Assembly (NCBI RefSeq): GCF_014698825.1
Contig: NZ_JACJTT010000007.1
Coordinates: forward strand, 62,001-126,000
Source: Richelia sinica FACHB-800
GTDB lineage: Bacteria > Cyanobacteriota > Cyanobacteriia > Cyanobacteriales > Nostocaceae
Direction: 5' to 3'
Length of the DNA stretch: 64,000 nt
Part shown: positions 8,207-17,962 of the stretch, one piece after another
Layout of the letters: every line of letters begins with the position of its first letter
Position numbering within the stretch: the stretch's first letter is position 1
Made by a program: the position numbers and the translations under genes
Notes under the pieces: model-generated
The model's database searches: none
Told to the model about the DNA's origin: nothing
The model's input: the letters and a program-made list of their open reading frames with translations, nothing else

Positions 8207-8398
8207 TTAAGCAACTTTTAATAAATAGCTCATACAATTGCCCATGAGGAAGTACACTACCAACATAGCTGCTGCGGCTAAGGCGACTAAAGTTCCAGCT
8301 AGCATGAGGGAAAACTCCTTATGTTCAAAGGCTTTCTCCATTAAGTGCAGTGACCAAGCCACCAGCGCCACATCAAAAAGTAAAATAGGAATCAACAT
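8207..8398 (-). CDS. small two-helix membrane protein, unknown function
   Basis: 63 residues with two hydrophobic segments (about 2-18 and 32-52) and a short polar link (HLMEKAFEHKEF). It would be an inner or thylakoid membrane protein. I do not recognise the family. It sits 100 bases downstream of hisF on the same strand. Composition supports a real gene. Confidence 0.6.
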   Translation of the reverse strand: MLIPILLFDVALVAWSLHLMEKAFEHKEFSLMLAGTLVALAAAAMLVVYFLMGNCMSYLLKVA

Positions 8399-8497
8399 AT
8401 TTTTTAATAATTCTTAATACTAGTACCCTAATATTAACATTCCTTGAGGCAACTGTGGGGAATCCAGAAGTGATGAACTTGGTCGCTACATTTGGGT

Positions 8498-9271
8498 TTA
8501 AAGAATGGTGCGGACAGGAACGCCGCGTTCATGCAAATAATTTTTAATTTGTGCCACACTTAATTGCCCATAATGTAACAATGATGCCAAGAGGGCAGCT
8601 TCTGCTTTCCCTTGGGTGACGGCAGCATGAATATGATCACAATTACCCGCACCACCAGAAGCAATTACAGGAATTTCCACAGCTTCGGCGATCGCTCGCG
8701 TCAACTCCAAATCGTAACCAGCCTGAGTGCCATCAGCATCCATACTCGTTACCAATAGCTCTCCTGCACCACGTTTTTCTACTTCTTTTGCCCAAGAGAG
8801 GGCATCAATACCTGTATTTTCCCTGCCACCACGCACGTACACATCCCAACCAGGGTTTTCAGGGTCAAGTCTTCGCCTAGCATCAATAGCAACAACTATG
8901 CACTGATTACCAAAGCGATCGCTTGCTCTGTTAATTAGGTCAGGATCTCGTACTGCCGCAGAATTCATACTAACCTTATCTGCTCCGGCGCGTAACAAAG
9001 CTTTAACATTTTCTAAGCTTTGCACCCCACCACCCACAGTTAAGGGAATGAAGACCTGTTCAGCGGTTCGGTACACAACATCAATAATCGTGTCTCTGTC
9101 TTCATGAGTAGCTGTAATATCCAGAAACACTAACTCATCTGCACCTGCATCGTTGTAAACCTTAGCCAGTTCTACCGGATCACCTGCATCTTTGAGGTCA
9201 ACAAAGTTAACTCCTTTTACAACCCTGCCCGCCTTGACATCCAAGCAAGGTAAGATTCTTTTAGATAACAT
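8498..9271 (-). CDS. hisF: imidazole glycerol phosphate synthase, cyclase subunit HisF
   Basis: HisF is the (beta-alpha)8 cyclase that joins ammonia from HisH to PRFAR, making imidazole glycerol phosphate (histidine pathway) and AICAR. It is 257 residues, normal length. It starts [20 protein letters not shown] with the first catalytic Asp in CLDV and has the second in VVAIDARR. The phosphate-binding loops TVGGGVQS and ASGGAG are present. Its partner hisH is 33 kb away at 41705, as usual for the scattered his genes of cyanobacteria. Upstream DNA is repeat-rich. Confidence 0.97.
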   Translation of the reverse strand: MLSKRILPCLDVKAGRVVKGVNFVDLKDAGDPVELAKVYNDAGADELVFLDITATHEDRDTIIDVVYRTAEQVFIPLTVGGGVQSLENVKALLRAGADKVSMNSAAVRDPDLINRASDRFGNQCIVVAIDARRRLDPENPGWDVYVRGGRENTGIDALSWAKEVEKRGAGELLVTSMDADGTQAGYDLELTRAIAEAVEIPVIASGGAGNCDHIHAAVTQGKAEAALLASLLHYGQLSVAQIKNYLHERGVPVRTIL

Positions 9272-9318
9272 AGTGACTTTACACTCCTGGTAGTTGTTCG
9301 GAATATAAATTGTAAAGG

Positions 9319-9421
9319 TAATAGGGTAATAGGTGACAGGTGACAGTAGGGAAGAATAAATGACAAATCACAAATGACTACTGACCACTGGCCAATGACA
9401 CATGACCACTGACCACTGACA
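9319..9421. repeat. degenerate heptamer repeat tract between hisF and ruvB
   Basis: The tract contains GGTGACAGGTGACAG and then irregular TGACCACTGACCACTGAC-type units, with TGAC recurring every 6-9 bases. It belongs to the short tandem repeats that also occur at 25187, 35733 and 39648. It fills most of the divergent promoter gap between hisF and ruvB. Confidence 0.7.
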
Positions 9422-9432
9422 CAATTGAGATT

Positions 9433-10551
9433 ATGGCGATTATTTCTTCCAGAAAACAGCCTCCTGAATCAGATGGACAACCAGAATCTCAGGTAAAGGC
9501 AAAAGCAAAGTCTAAAAAAAGTCCGCCCCCACCAGATGAAAATATTTTGCAGTCGCAAGCCACGGTGGAGGAAACAGATAAACAAGAAGAAAGTATCCGT
9601 CCCCATCGCTTTGCTGATTACATTGGTCAAAAAGACTTGAAGGATGTGCTGGATATCGCCATTAAAGCTGCTAAGTCCAGGGGTGAGGTGATGGATCATT
9701 TGCTGTTGTATGGCCCCCCTGGGTTGGGTAAAACCACAATGGCGATGATTTTGGCATCGGAAATGGGGGTAAATTGCAAAATTACTAGCGCCCCCGCTTT
9801 GGAGCGTCCAAGAGATATTGTTGGTCTGTTGGTAAATCTCAAAGCTGGAGATGTGTTATTTGTGGATGAAATTCATCGCTTGTCGCGGATGACGGAAGAA
9901 ATTTTGTATCCAGCGATGGAAGATTACCGTTTAGATATTACGGTGGGTAAGGGTTCTAGTGCGAGAATCAGAAGTATTTCCTTGGCTAAGTTTACCTTAG
10001 TGGGCGCTACAACCCGTGTAGGTGCGCTCACATCACCCTTACGCGATCGCTTTGGTTTAATTCAAAAATTACGGTTTTACGAAATTGATGAATTGAGTAA
10101 AATTGTTCTGCGTACCGCCGAATTACTCAACACACCTGTGACTCCAGAAGGTGCGACAGAAATCGCCAAACGTTCACGGGGAACGCCGAGAATAGCAAAT
10201 AGACTACTTAAGCGTGTCCGTGATTATGCAGAGGTTAAGTCATGTAAGGAAATTAGTCAACCTGTTGCAGCAGAAGCCTTACAACTATTCCAAGTAGATC
10301 CCTGCGGTTTGGATTGGACAGATAGAAAAATGCTCAGTGTAATTATTGAAAACTTCAATGGTGGCCCCGTGGGCATAGAAACCCTTGCCGCAGCTACGGG
10401 AGAAGACACCCAAACTATCGAAGAAGTATATGAGCCTTATTTGATGCAAATTGGCTATTTAAGTCGTACTCCTCGCGGTCGTGTTGCGACTAAAGCTGCT
10501 TACGACCATATGGGATTTAACCCACCGAATGAGCAGTTATCTCTACTGTAA
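9433..10551 (+). CDS. ruvB: Holliday junction branch migration helicase RuvB
   Basis: RuvB is the AAA+ motor that, with RuvA, drives Holliday junction migration in repair. It has 372 residues. A 55-residue charged/proline-rich N-terminal extension precedes the conserved [11 protein letters not shown] start, as in other cyanobacteria. Walker A is GPPGLGKTT (from about residue 94), Walker B DEIHRL, sensor 1 GATTRVG. The C-terminal winged helix ends [19 protein letters not shown]. Start ATG 9433 follows the repeat tract. Confidence 0.97.
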   Translation: MAIISSRKQPPESDGQPESQVKAKAKSKKSPPPPDENILQSQATVEETDKQEESIRPHRFADYIGQKDLKDVLDIAIKAAKSRGEVMDHLLLYGPPGLGKTTMAMILASEMGVNCKITSAPALERPRDIVGLLVNLKAGDVLFVDEIHRLSRMTEEILYPAMEDYRLDITVGKGSSARIRSISLAKFTLVGATTRVGALTSPLRDRFGLIQKLRFYEIDELSKIVLRTAELLNTPVTPEGATEIAKRSRGTPRIANRLLKRVRDYAEVKSCKEISQPVAAEALQLFQVDPCGLDWTDRKMLSVIIENFNGGPVGIETLAAATGEDTQTIEEVYEPYLMQIGYLSRTPRGRVATKAAYDHMGFNPPNEQLSLL

Positions 10552-10591
10552 GATGTGAAAAGACAATAACTCTTGAACAGATACCATTAGA

Positions 10592-10678
10592 CCTCTGGTG
10601 AAAATGAATGCAGAGACGTTCCAGAGGAACATCTCTACAAGGGTTTCAAACCACGCACATTTAATTACCACCAGATGT
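10592..10678. repeat. 87-bp MITE-like dispersed repeat, copy A
   Basis: A similar copy lies at 18417-18502. The ends are CTCTGGTGAAAA and TTACCACCAGATG, an imperfect inverted repeat. The centre folds as GAGACGTTCC / GGAACATCTC. It lies in the 303-base gap after ruvB (10552-10854), where I see no gene. Confidence 0.75.
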
Positions 10679-10854
10679 CTATTAATTTTCCATGCTTTTT
10701 GGTGAGTAGATTAAGCAAGAACTGAAAGGGAAGCTTGTTTTGGTCTAGGATTAGCTGTAGCTGATGCGATCGCTAAAACCTAGACTGAAGATATAATGGT
10801 TACAAGTCAAGTTAGCGCAGGTAAGTGCTGTCAGGTACATTTACCATTGCATCC

Positions 10855-11139
10855 CTAATTTTGAGAATTTGGTCGGTTTTTTTTAGCAAATAATCCGGAC
10901 ATACTTAATCCTGTTACTAATAATCCAATCAACCCTATACCATTTAAAATAGGATAAATTCCTTCTAGATGAAATATTTCGCCGGTATGAATGCTGAGAA
11001 GTAAGCTAGCAGGAACACCTATATTCATAGACCACTCACGAACAATAGTTGTTAACATCCCTGTGAATACTGTGAGAATTAGTGGTAGGGAAATAATTAG
11101 ACCTAGAAGACGGTGATACTTGCGAAATGAACGTTTCAT
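10855..11139 (-). CDS. small PepSY-associated TM-like membrane protein
   Basis: 94 residues. The N-terminus KRSFRKYHRLLGLIISLPLILTVFTG is the typical first helix of PepSY-associated TM proteins (KYHRxxG, then a TG after the hydrophobic run). A second helix lies at about 63-82 (ILNGIGLIGLLVTGLSMSG). There is no room for the PepSY domain itself, so this is a short family member rather than an iron reductase. It is likely an inner membrane protein of unknown role. Confidence 0.65.
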   Translation of the reverse strand: MKRSFRKYHRLLGLIISLPLILTVFTGMLTTIVREWSMNIGVPASLLLSIHTGEIFHLEGIYPILNGIGLIGLLVTGLSMSGLFAKKNRPNSQN

Positions 11140-11426
11140 AGTTTTTATCTAGTAGTAGTAGAACAATTGATAGGTGTAAATACTAATTTTAAAGTCAACC
11201 AGTATGGTGAGAAAATTAGGCAAGACGCTGTTTTTCTTTACCGATTTTTTTACCTTTTCAGGGCTATCATGTATGGTCAATATCTGAGGTGAGTTTACAT
11301 CATTCTTGATTTCTGGAAACTAAATTATTCATTAATCTCTGGGTTTCTAGTTTCAGCATTCAGGTATGCTGGATTGGTCAAAGAATGACTGTAAAATCCC
11401 AAATCTTGTATATCAAAGGAAAGTAG

Positions 11427-11876
11427 ATGATGAAACGGTATTTTCAAATCTTAATCATTGCTGGAATTAGTTTAATTTCTTTGGTGGGATGTAGTAGTGG
11501 AGAACAAACAACTACACAATCATCTCCAGGGGGAAATTCTACAGCAGAAACTCCTGCTAAAACTACTGGCACAACAGCTAATAATGCTACTCCAAAAACA
11601 AATTTTGATGCTTTATTAGGTGTTGTTAACAGTACCACCACAGATGTAAATGCAGGTAACTTTACCAAAGCAAAAGCAGAATTTGATAAATTTGAGGATT
11701 TTTGGTCAAAGGTTGAGGATGGTGTTAAAGATAAATCACCGGATGCTTATAAAAAAATTGAAGATAATGCCGATGAAATCAAGGCTGGACTGAAAGCAGC
11801 TAAACCTAATAAAGAGAAATTATCAACTGCTTTGAAGTCGCTAAATCAAAATCTCACAACTGTTAATAAATCTTAA
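11427..11876 (+). CDS. predicted lipoprotein
   Basis: 149 residues. The signal peptide ends in the lipobox LVGC (Cys about 22), so it should be lipid-anchored. A Thr/Ser/Ala-rich linker (23-58) leads to an alpha-helical domain of about 90 residues: FDALLGVVNSTTTDVNAGNF, KAEFDKFEDFWSKVEDGVKD, then K/A-rich helices. The helical part resembles DUF4363-like lipoproteins, but I am not sure. RBS AAAGGAAAG lies just before the ATG. No operon partner. Confidence 0.75.
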   Translation: MMKRYFQILIIAGISLISLVGCSSGEQTTTQSSPGGNSTAETPAKTTGTTANNATPKTNFDALLGVVNSTTTDVNAGNFTKAKAEFDKFEDFWSKVEDGVKDKSPDAYKKIEDNADEIKAGLKAAKPNKEKLSTALKSLNQNLTTVNKS

Positions 11877-11947
11877 TGTCTTGGACATTAAAAAACTGGA
11901 ATATACAGTCAAGATTCATACCAATTTAAAAAATGATTGTTACAGAT

Positions 11948-12092
11948 GTAGGTTGGGTTGAGGTACGTATCCCTGCGGGACACTGCGTGAACACGCAGTG
12001 TGCCGTTCGCGGTAGCGTTGCGTAGCAAAGGCATAACCCAACACTCTAAAACCTTGTAAACGTTGGGTTTCACTTTGTTCAACCCAACCTAC
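11948..12092. mobile_element. 145-bp MITE-like element
   Basis: Left end GTAGGTTGGGTTGA (11948-11961) is the exact reverse complement of right end TCAACCCAACCTAC (12079-12092). Inside are further inverted pieces: CACTGCGTG-AACA-CGCAGTG, and CATAACCCAACA with CGTTGGGTTT. No transposase. It lies in the 528-base gap 11877-12404, where I see no gene; the rest of the gap is AT-rich. Confidence 0.8.
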
Positions 12093-12404
12093 GCATCTGT
12101 CGCATTCTTTTATGGAATTGGTAAAAGTAAGGTGTGCTCAGGTTATATAGATTTTGAACTTTAAAAAAGTGATAATTGGTCTGAATTAGCCTGATTGTGC
12201 GATGCTTTAGGCGTGGCAATAACACACCCTACCATTTTGATAAATTATCTATAGGAATATTTTGGAATTGAGAATTTTGATCATCAAATTAGAGTGGACA
12301 TCTTGAAAGAATACAACGAAGGACTTTTACAAGAGGTCTAGTCAGCATTTATCAGTTCTTGTCATCATTTTCAAACTAGTATATTAGCCGCAATATTTTA
12401 TTTT

Positions 12405-14522
12405 TTATGGAGTATCTTGAGGAGTTGGTGTAGGTTCTTCTGTGGGTGCTTCTGTAGGTTCTTCTGTCGGAGTTTCTGTAGGTTCCGGTTCTGGGGGATT
12501 TTCTGCGGTTACAGTCAGTTGATAATCTACTGCTTGGGAAGCATTGGAAACAATGACAAATTCATAAAATCCGCTTTCTGGCAAGGTTGTAGATAAATTA
12601 CGCTGTTTGGAATCTTGCAATAGCGTCACTTTACCAGAGGGAGAATAAATTGATAGCAAAACTTGGGAATTGGCCTCTAGTTCCATTTCCATATTTTGCT
12701 CTTTTGCTAGTTCAGCAATGAAGACCTTTCCTCCTCCGGGGGAAAGAGTCCCACTCACAGTTTTACTAGTAGCACCAGTGTCAAAAACTATTTTTGCCAA
12801 GGCGCTACCTTCCACAATGGCATTGAATTTATCATTAACTATGGCATACCAGACCTGTCCCACTGGTTCATCGATAAAATCTTGACTTCTTTGTTCAGGG
12901 AAAATACGTAAGAAAGCAGCATCCCCCAAATCATATAAAGAACGACTACCAACATTAACTTGGTTAATGGCCACTTTCCAGCGATCGCGTTCTGCGGAGG
13001 TGTAAGTACCCAATAATCGCCGTGATTTAGAACTAATAGACTCCAGCTTGTTCAATAATTTTGCCGCTGTTTGATCCCATTTTTCCCTTGCACTTTCATC
13101 GTCTGGACTGTCGGTGAGTGTACGTCCTTTGAGGTTGGGGTTTTCTTGCCAAAAAATTTGATTGACTAAACCAATATAAAAGTTATAATCTATACCTAAT
13201 TGTTGACGGCGATCGCTCAATTTTTGTTTGCGTCGTCTTTCTTCTGGGGAATAATTAGCTAAGGGATCTTGAGTTTGAGTTTGGCTAGGAGTGGAACTAG
13301 CTGTCACATCAGGGTTACTACCATTTATCTTTTTGCCGTTATTAATGCCCCACCAAGTCACACCAACAATTCCCGCTACCACCAAAGTTGTGAAGAAAGT
13401 TAGGGTTGGTGTCCAGCGACTGGGAGGTGAAGAGGAAGAAGCTGGAAGTGAGGGAGAAATAGGGGGAGAAACTGCCACTGTCCCAGAGGTGGGAACTTGA
13501 CTGGGTGGGAGAGTTTGAGTTTGCTGATAGCTGATAGGTGGCTGAGTTTCAGGATAATTGACTGGTTGGGGATTCAGGGCTAACAATACTTGACGGGCTG
13601 ATTGATAGCGATCGCTTGATGCCGTAGATAACATTTTATCTAATACCTGGCCCAATGCAGAACTAACAGTGATTTCCCTGCGCCAATGCCAAGTTAAATT
13701 ATAGGTATCCAGTAATTCCTGTGGTTGTTTCCCAGTCAGTAACACTAACACCGTGACCGCTAAGGCATATAAATCACTGTGGGGATAAACAATACCAGTT
13801 TGCATCTGTTCTGGTGGTGCAAACCCGATTTTTCCCAATAATGTGGCTGCTGGGGGAGAAGTAACTGATCCTGATTGATAATATTGAGAAGCCACCGTTG
13901 CTGCAACTTGTTTCACACCACCAAAATCAATTAATACTGGTAACTGGTCAGCAGTCCGCAGCATTAAATTATCTGGGGAAATATCACGATGAATTACACC
14001 TAAAGAGTGGATATATTCTAGTACAGGTAAAATTTGCTGTAATAGCTGACGCACTTCTAACTCTGTAAATGTTAAACCCTGTTGTTTGCGGCTATTTAAT
14101 AAAGAATTATAAGTTTGACCTTCTATATAATCTTGAACTAAAAATAAATATTCCTTGCCTTGCAAATTCACCCTCAGCATTTCTCGAAACCGGGGAATTT
14201 GGGGATGTTGCAATCGATAAAGAACACTAGCTTCCCGCTGGAACAATTCCTCTGCTTTCTGTACCACATAGGGAGTTTGGACTTGGGGAGAAAATTCTTT
14301 TAAAACGCAAGGTTCCCGAAAGCGGTTGGTATCTTCTGCTAAATAAGTCCTCCCAAACCCCCCTTGTCCCAGTTGACGGACAATCACATAGCGATCGCTT
14401 AAACTTTGTCCTGGTTGGATACCATAGTTGATAGGTGTTGCCACTATTTTCTCACCACACTGAAGACAAAAGCGACTACCTGGGGGATTTTGGTGTCCCT
14501 GTGAACAATAAAGATTGGTCAT
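12405..14522 (-). CDS. membrane Ser/Thr protein kinase with zinc-ribbon N-terminus and PPC-like extracytoplasmic tail
   Basis: 705 residues. N-terminal ribbon C-x3-H-x8-C-x2-C (YCSQGH ... FCLQC). The kinase domain (about 44-310) has G-loop GQGGFGRTY, the Lys in VLKEF, catalytic loop HRDISPDN (the usual Lys after HRD is Ser) and DFG in LIDFGGVKQ. A Pro/Ser-rich linker (about 320-370) precedes one TM helix (FFTTLVVAGIVGVTWWGI). Outside come a module of about 130 residues shared with the kinase at 15011-16756, a beta-rich domain like the pre-peptidase C-terminal fold (about 565-670), and a PTE-rich tail. It probably senses an envelope signal and phosphorylates cytoplasmic proteins. Confidence 0.9.
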   Translation of the reverse strand: MTNLYCSQGHQNPPGSRFCLQCGEKIVATPINYGIQPGQSLSDRYVIVRQLGQGGFGRTYLAEDTNRFREPCVLKEFSPQVQTPYVVQKAEELFQREASVLYRLQHPQIPRFREMLRVNLQGKEYLFLVQDYIEGQTYNSLLNSRKQQGLTFTELEVRQLLQQILPVLEYIHSLGVIHRDISPDNLMLRTADQLPVLIDFGGVKQVAATVASQYYQSGSVTSPPAATLLGKIGFAPPEQMQTGIVYPHSDLYALAVTVLVLLTGKQPQELLDTYNLTWHWRREITVSSALGQVLDKMLSTASSDRYQSARQVLLALNPQPVNYPETQPPISYQQTQTLPPSQVPTSGTVAVSPPISPSLPASSSSPPSRWTPTLTFFTTLVVAGIVGVTWWGINNGKKINGSNPDVTASSTPSQTQTQDPLANYSPEERRRKQKLSDRRQQLGIDYNFYIGLVNQIFWQENPNLKGRTLTDSPDDESAREKWDQTAAKLLNKLESISSKSRRLLGTYTSAERDRWKVAINQVNVGSRSLYDLGDAAFLRIFPEQRSQDFIDEPVGQVWYAIVNDKFNAIVEGSALAKIVFDTGATSKTVSGTLSPGGGKVFIAELAKEQNMEMELEANSQVLLSIYSPSGKVTLLQDSKQRNLSTTLPESGFYEFVIVSNASQAVDYQLTVTAENPPEPEPTETPTEEPTEAPTEEPTPTPQDTP

Positions 14523-14596
14523 TAGTTCCGTTGTCAGTTGTTAGCTGTCAGATTTTATTCTCACCCTAGCACTGGTCATCTGTCACCTGTGCAATT

Positions 14597-14995
14597 TCAT
14601 GAATCGTGCTTTGATGGTAGATTTCGCCAATAATCCCCAAAACAAGCTATCAGCGTAATCACGCAACTGGCTTTCCATAAAAATAACCACCAAGGCTTCC
14701 ACCATCCCCCAGTTTGCACTTCCACCACATCAGATAATCCAAATAGGAAAAAAACCAAAGCTGTAAACTGATTTTTACGTTGAGCAATTACAGATGGGCG
14801 CTTGTAACTATAAACTAGAAATGCGATCGCAAATAAAGTCCATAATACTGCTTCAATATAATTGCCTTGGCGATAAAGAGTTTCTAATAACTGTGCATTC
14901 TCAATTGCACCAGATTGCTTTAACCACACAGCAAAAGCCAACATGGATAAAAACAATAGCGTTAACCTGATTATCGCCCCGATAGTTACCCGCAA
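14597..14995 (-). CDS. four-helix membrane protein between two kinases, unknown function
   Basis: 132 residues with hydrophobic segments near 8-24, 48-64, 78-92 and 104-120. The sequence VVEVQTGGWWKPWWLFLWK is Trp-rich. I do not recognise the family. It begins 15 bases after the stop of the upstream kinase (15011-16756) and ends 74 bases before the start of the downstream one. All three genes are on the same strand, so they are likely co-transcribed. Confidence 0.7.
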   Translation of the reverse strand: MRVTIGAIIRLTLLFLSMLAFAVWLKQSGAIENAQLLETLYRQGNYIEAVLWTLFAIAFLVYSYKRPSVIAQRKNQFTALVFFLFGLSDVVEVQTGGWWKPWWLFLWKASCVITLIACFGDYWRNLPSKHDS

Positions 14996-15010
14996 GTTAA
15001 TATTCTCCTG

Positions 15011-16756
15011 TTACTGTGCTTGACTAGCTGTATCAGCAGCCATGGCATACCAAATTTGCAAGAAAGTCTCCTGATTTAGTTGACCACGTTGTTGGTCAGG
15101 AAACAACGGTTCAAATTTGGCATAGACATCTGCTTTGAACTCATCCATTGATTGATATTTACCTAGTCTTCCTGACTGGGCTAATTGTCTCCAACGTTGA
15201 TAGTCCGTTTGAGAATAACTACCTAATTTGCGGCGGGCTGATGTACTTAATTGAGCTTGTTCTATTTTATTCAATAAATCATCAGCAATGCTATTCCATT
15301 CCTCCCGCAAGGCTGCATCTTCAGGATTACTAGTTAAACTGCGTCCTTGCAAATTTGGTCTTTGTGTATAAAATCTTTCATTCACAGTTTTTGTGAAAAA
15401 TCCTGAAGAGATATTTAACTGTTGCAAACGAGCAAAAACTTGTTGAATCTCCCGCTTGCTAGTTTTGTTATTTTTTGGGTTTCCACTGGGACTATCAATC
15501 GTAGGAATTTTGGGCAATTCCAGTGAAGGAACAGTAATCGATGACACAGCTTTAACCGCATAACTACCAGTAGCCCAAACACCTGCACATGTTAAAACGA
15601 TCGCACTTGTGCCGAGAAAACTGACTGCAAAAGGACGCAACCATTCTGGCATGGGTATTTGCTGCACTACCATTTGGGTTCTCGTATGAAAACGGCTGCT
15701 AATAGCCTTGACCCCTTTTATACCAGGTGCCACAACATTAGTTCTCATCCGAGTAATATAAGGATTTTGGTGATGCACAGGAGGTGGCATAGTTTTGACA
15801 GGTGTCACTGTATTTGCGTTTGCCACTGTCATGGCAGTGGGTGTAGGTAAATCTTTTAGTACCTGTTCAGCCTTTTGATAGCGATCGCTTGGTTTATATG
15901 CCACCATCTTTTTTAAGACAGTTGCTAACTTGGGACTCACCTGAATTTCTTTATCCCAATACCACACACCGTTATAACTATCATATAAAGACTGGGGTTC
16001 CTTCCCAGTCACTAATACCAAAGCCGTTACCGCTAAAGAATATAAGTCACTATTTTTAAATACCTTTCCCTGTCTTAATTGTTCCTCTGGTGCATACCCT
16101 TTTTTCCCCAGCAACGTCGCATTTCCTACTAACTGCGTAAACCAAAAACCTTGAGAAGCCGGTAACTGTTTTACACCACCAAAATCAATCAACACGGGTA
16201 AATTATCCCCACGTCTCAAAATCAAATTATCGGGAGAGATATCACGGTGAACTATATCCAATGAATGAATATAAGACAAGACAGGTAATATATTATGCAG
16301 AAGATTGATTACTTCCTCCTCACTGAAAGTCTTTCCCTGACTCAACCGCTGATTTAAAATGTCGTAATAATTATCACCTTCCACATAATCCTGTACCAAA
16401 AAGAAAAAATCCTTTGTCCCGATTTTGGCTTGTAGCGAAGTATGAAACTGGGGAACTTGGGAATGCCTAATTTTCCTCAACACACTTGCTTCCCGGTCAA
16501 AAAGTTCCTTAGCTTTTTGTAACTCTTGGGGTGTTTCCACTTGGGGTGCAAACTCCTTCAGCACACATTCCTGCTGGGAGTTTTGTTTATCCACAGCTAA
16601 ATAACTCCGACCAAAACCCCCTTGTCCCAATATCCGCACCACTTCATAACGATGATCAATAATTTGACCAACAGATAAAGGTAAGGGTTCACCGCAGTGA
16701 GTACAAAACCGATTATTATGATTATTAACGTGCTTCTTGCTGCAATATACCTGCAT
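15011..16756 (-). CDS. membrane Ser/Thr protein kinase with zinc-ribbon N-terminus
   Basis: 581 residues, a paralogue of the kinase at 12405-14522. Ribbon YCSKKH ... FCTHC at the N-terminus. The kinase domain (about 36-300) has GQGGFGRSY, VLKEF, HRDISPDN and LIDFGGVKQ. A linker is followed by a TM helix near 375-395 (FAVSFLGTSAIVLTCAGVW). The extracytoplasmic module (about 440-575) reads PNLQGRSLTSNPEDAALREEW and ends FLQIWYAMA, parallel to the other kinase (PNLKGRTLTDSPDDESAREKW ... VGQVWYAIV). It lacks the PPC-like domain and the PTE tail. Confidence 0.9.
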   Translation of the reverse strand: MQVYCSKKHVNNHNNRFCTHCGEPLPLSVGQIIDHRYEVVRILGQGGFGRSYLAVDKQNSQQECVLKEFAPQVETPQELQKAKELFDREASVLRKIRHSQVPQFHTSLQAKIGTKDFFFLVQDYVEGDNYYDILNQRLSQGKTFSEEEVINLLHNILPVLSYIHSLDIVHRDISPDNLILRRGDNLPVLIDFGGVKQLPASQGFWFTQLVGNATLLGKKGYAPEEQLRQGKVFKNSDLYSLAVTALVLVTGKEPQSLYDSYNGVWYWDKEIQVSPKLATVLKKMVAYKPSDRYQKAEQVLKDLPTPTAMTVANANTVTPVKTMPPPVHHQNPYITRMRTNVVAPGIKGVKAISSRFHTRTQMVVQQIPMPEWLRPFAVSFLGTSAIVLTCAGVWATGSYAVKAVSSITVPSLELPKIPTIDSPSGNPKNNKTSKREIQQVFARLQQLNISSGFFTKTVNERFYTQRPNLQGRSLTSNPEDAALREEWNSIADDLLNKIEQAQLSTSARRKLGSYSQTDYQRWRQLAQSGRLGKYQSMDEFKADVYAKFEPLFPDQQRGQLNQETFLQIWYAMAADTASQAQ

Positions 16757-16912
16757 GGTAGTGAAAGAGAAAAGTAGGTGAGATGCAAATTTTTGATTAT
16801 ATCCTGGGATTAATTTTCCCTATCTAGTTTTATCAATTGCTACAACAACAGCAAGTCTGTTTACGAATATTTTTATAGATAAAATTTTTTCAATGGCAAT
16901 CATCAATTATCA

Positions 16913-17932
16913 ATGATCATTAACCGTCGTCAATTTATCACCAGTGTAGGACTAACTACCCTAGCAACTCAAATACCCTGGTTAACAGCCCAAAGTCAAA
17001 CTTTAGCCACTACCATCATTAAACCACCAAGGCTGCAAGTGGGTGATACTATCGGCCTGATTTCTCCAGGTGGTATGGTTGAAGTAAAAGATGTTGAAAA
17101 AGCAAAACAAGCTTTGATGAATTTAGGATTAAACATCAAAACAGGTGTACATATTTTAGATCGTTACGGTTATTTAGCTGGAACCGATGCCCATCGTGCC
17201 CAAGATATTAATACCATGTTTGCAGATCCCTCTGTAAAAGCAATTATTGCTATGCGCGGTGGGTGGGGTTGCAATCGCATTTTACCTCTACTTAATTATC
17301 CTCTGATGCGCGCCCATCCGAAAATAATTCTCGGTTACAGTGATATCACATCTTTATTATTAGCGATTTATCATCGTTGTCGATTGATAACTTTTCACGG
17401 GCCAGTTGCCACGTCCACATGGAATCAATTTACCATTAGCAATTTGCAGAAAATATTATTTAATGCAGAAGCTGTAACTCTAGAAAATAATGACGGAAAA
17501 GAAGGCAAATTATCAATAATTAATTTGGGAACAGCCAAAGGTAAATTGATGGGTGGTAACTTATCTGTTTTAACCGCTATGTTGGGTTCATCTTATTTAC
17601 CAACATGGAAAAATACTATTTTATTTGTTGAAGATATTGGTGAAGATATTTATCGTATTGATAGAATGCTAACCCAGTTAAAAAATGCTGGTATTCTTAA
17701 TCAAATTAATGGCTTTATTTTTGGGCAATGTACTAACTGCCAACTAGGAGAAGAACCATCTCTAACTTTACAGCAAGTATTACAAGACCATATTCGACCT
17801 TTAAAAATTCCTGCTTGGTACGGTTCCATGATTGGTCATATTCAAGATAAATTTACCTTACCCATCGGATTAGAGGTGGAAATTGATGCAGCTACAGGCA
17901 CAATTAAATTATTAGATTCACCTGTCAGTTGA
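16913..17932 (+). CDS. LD-carboxypeptidase (peptidase S66, LdcA-like)
   Basis: 339 residues. It would cleave the terminal D-Ala from murein tetrapeptides during peptidoglycan recycling. The N-terminus INRRQFITSVGLTTLATQIP is a twin-arginine-like signal, so export by Tat is likely. The S66 triad is visible: Ser in GYSDITSL, Glu in FVEDIGEDIYRIDRML, His in MIGHIQDKFTLPIG. GGWGCNRILPLL is the family loop. An exported S66 enzyme is unusual compared with cytoplasmic E. coli LdcA, though common in cyanobacteria. It converges with the SMR gene. Confidence 0.9.
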   Translation: MIINRRQFITSVGLTTLATQIPWLTAQSQTLATTIIKPPRLQVGDTIGLISPGGMVEVKDVEKAKQALMNLGLNIKTGVHILDRYGYLAGTDAHRAQDINTMFADPSVKAIIAMRGGWGCNRILPLLNYPLMRAHPKIILGYSDITSLLLAIYHRCRLITFHGPVATSTWNQFTISNLQKILFNAEAVTLENNDGKEGKLSIINLGTAKGKLMGGNLSVLTAMLGSSYLPTWKNTILFVEDIGEDIYRIDRMLTQLKNAGILNQINGFIFGQCTNCQLGEEPSLTLQQVLQDHIRPLKIPAWYGSMIGHIQDKFTLPIGLEVEIDAATGTIKLLDSPVS

Positions 17933-17962
17933 TATGTTTAATTTTTTAGGTTTCTGCATTGA

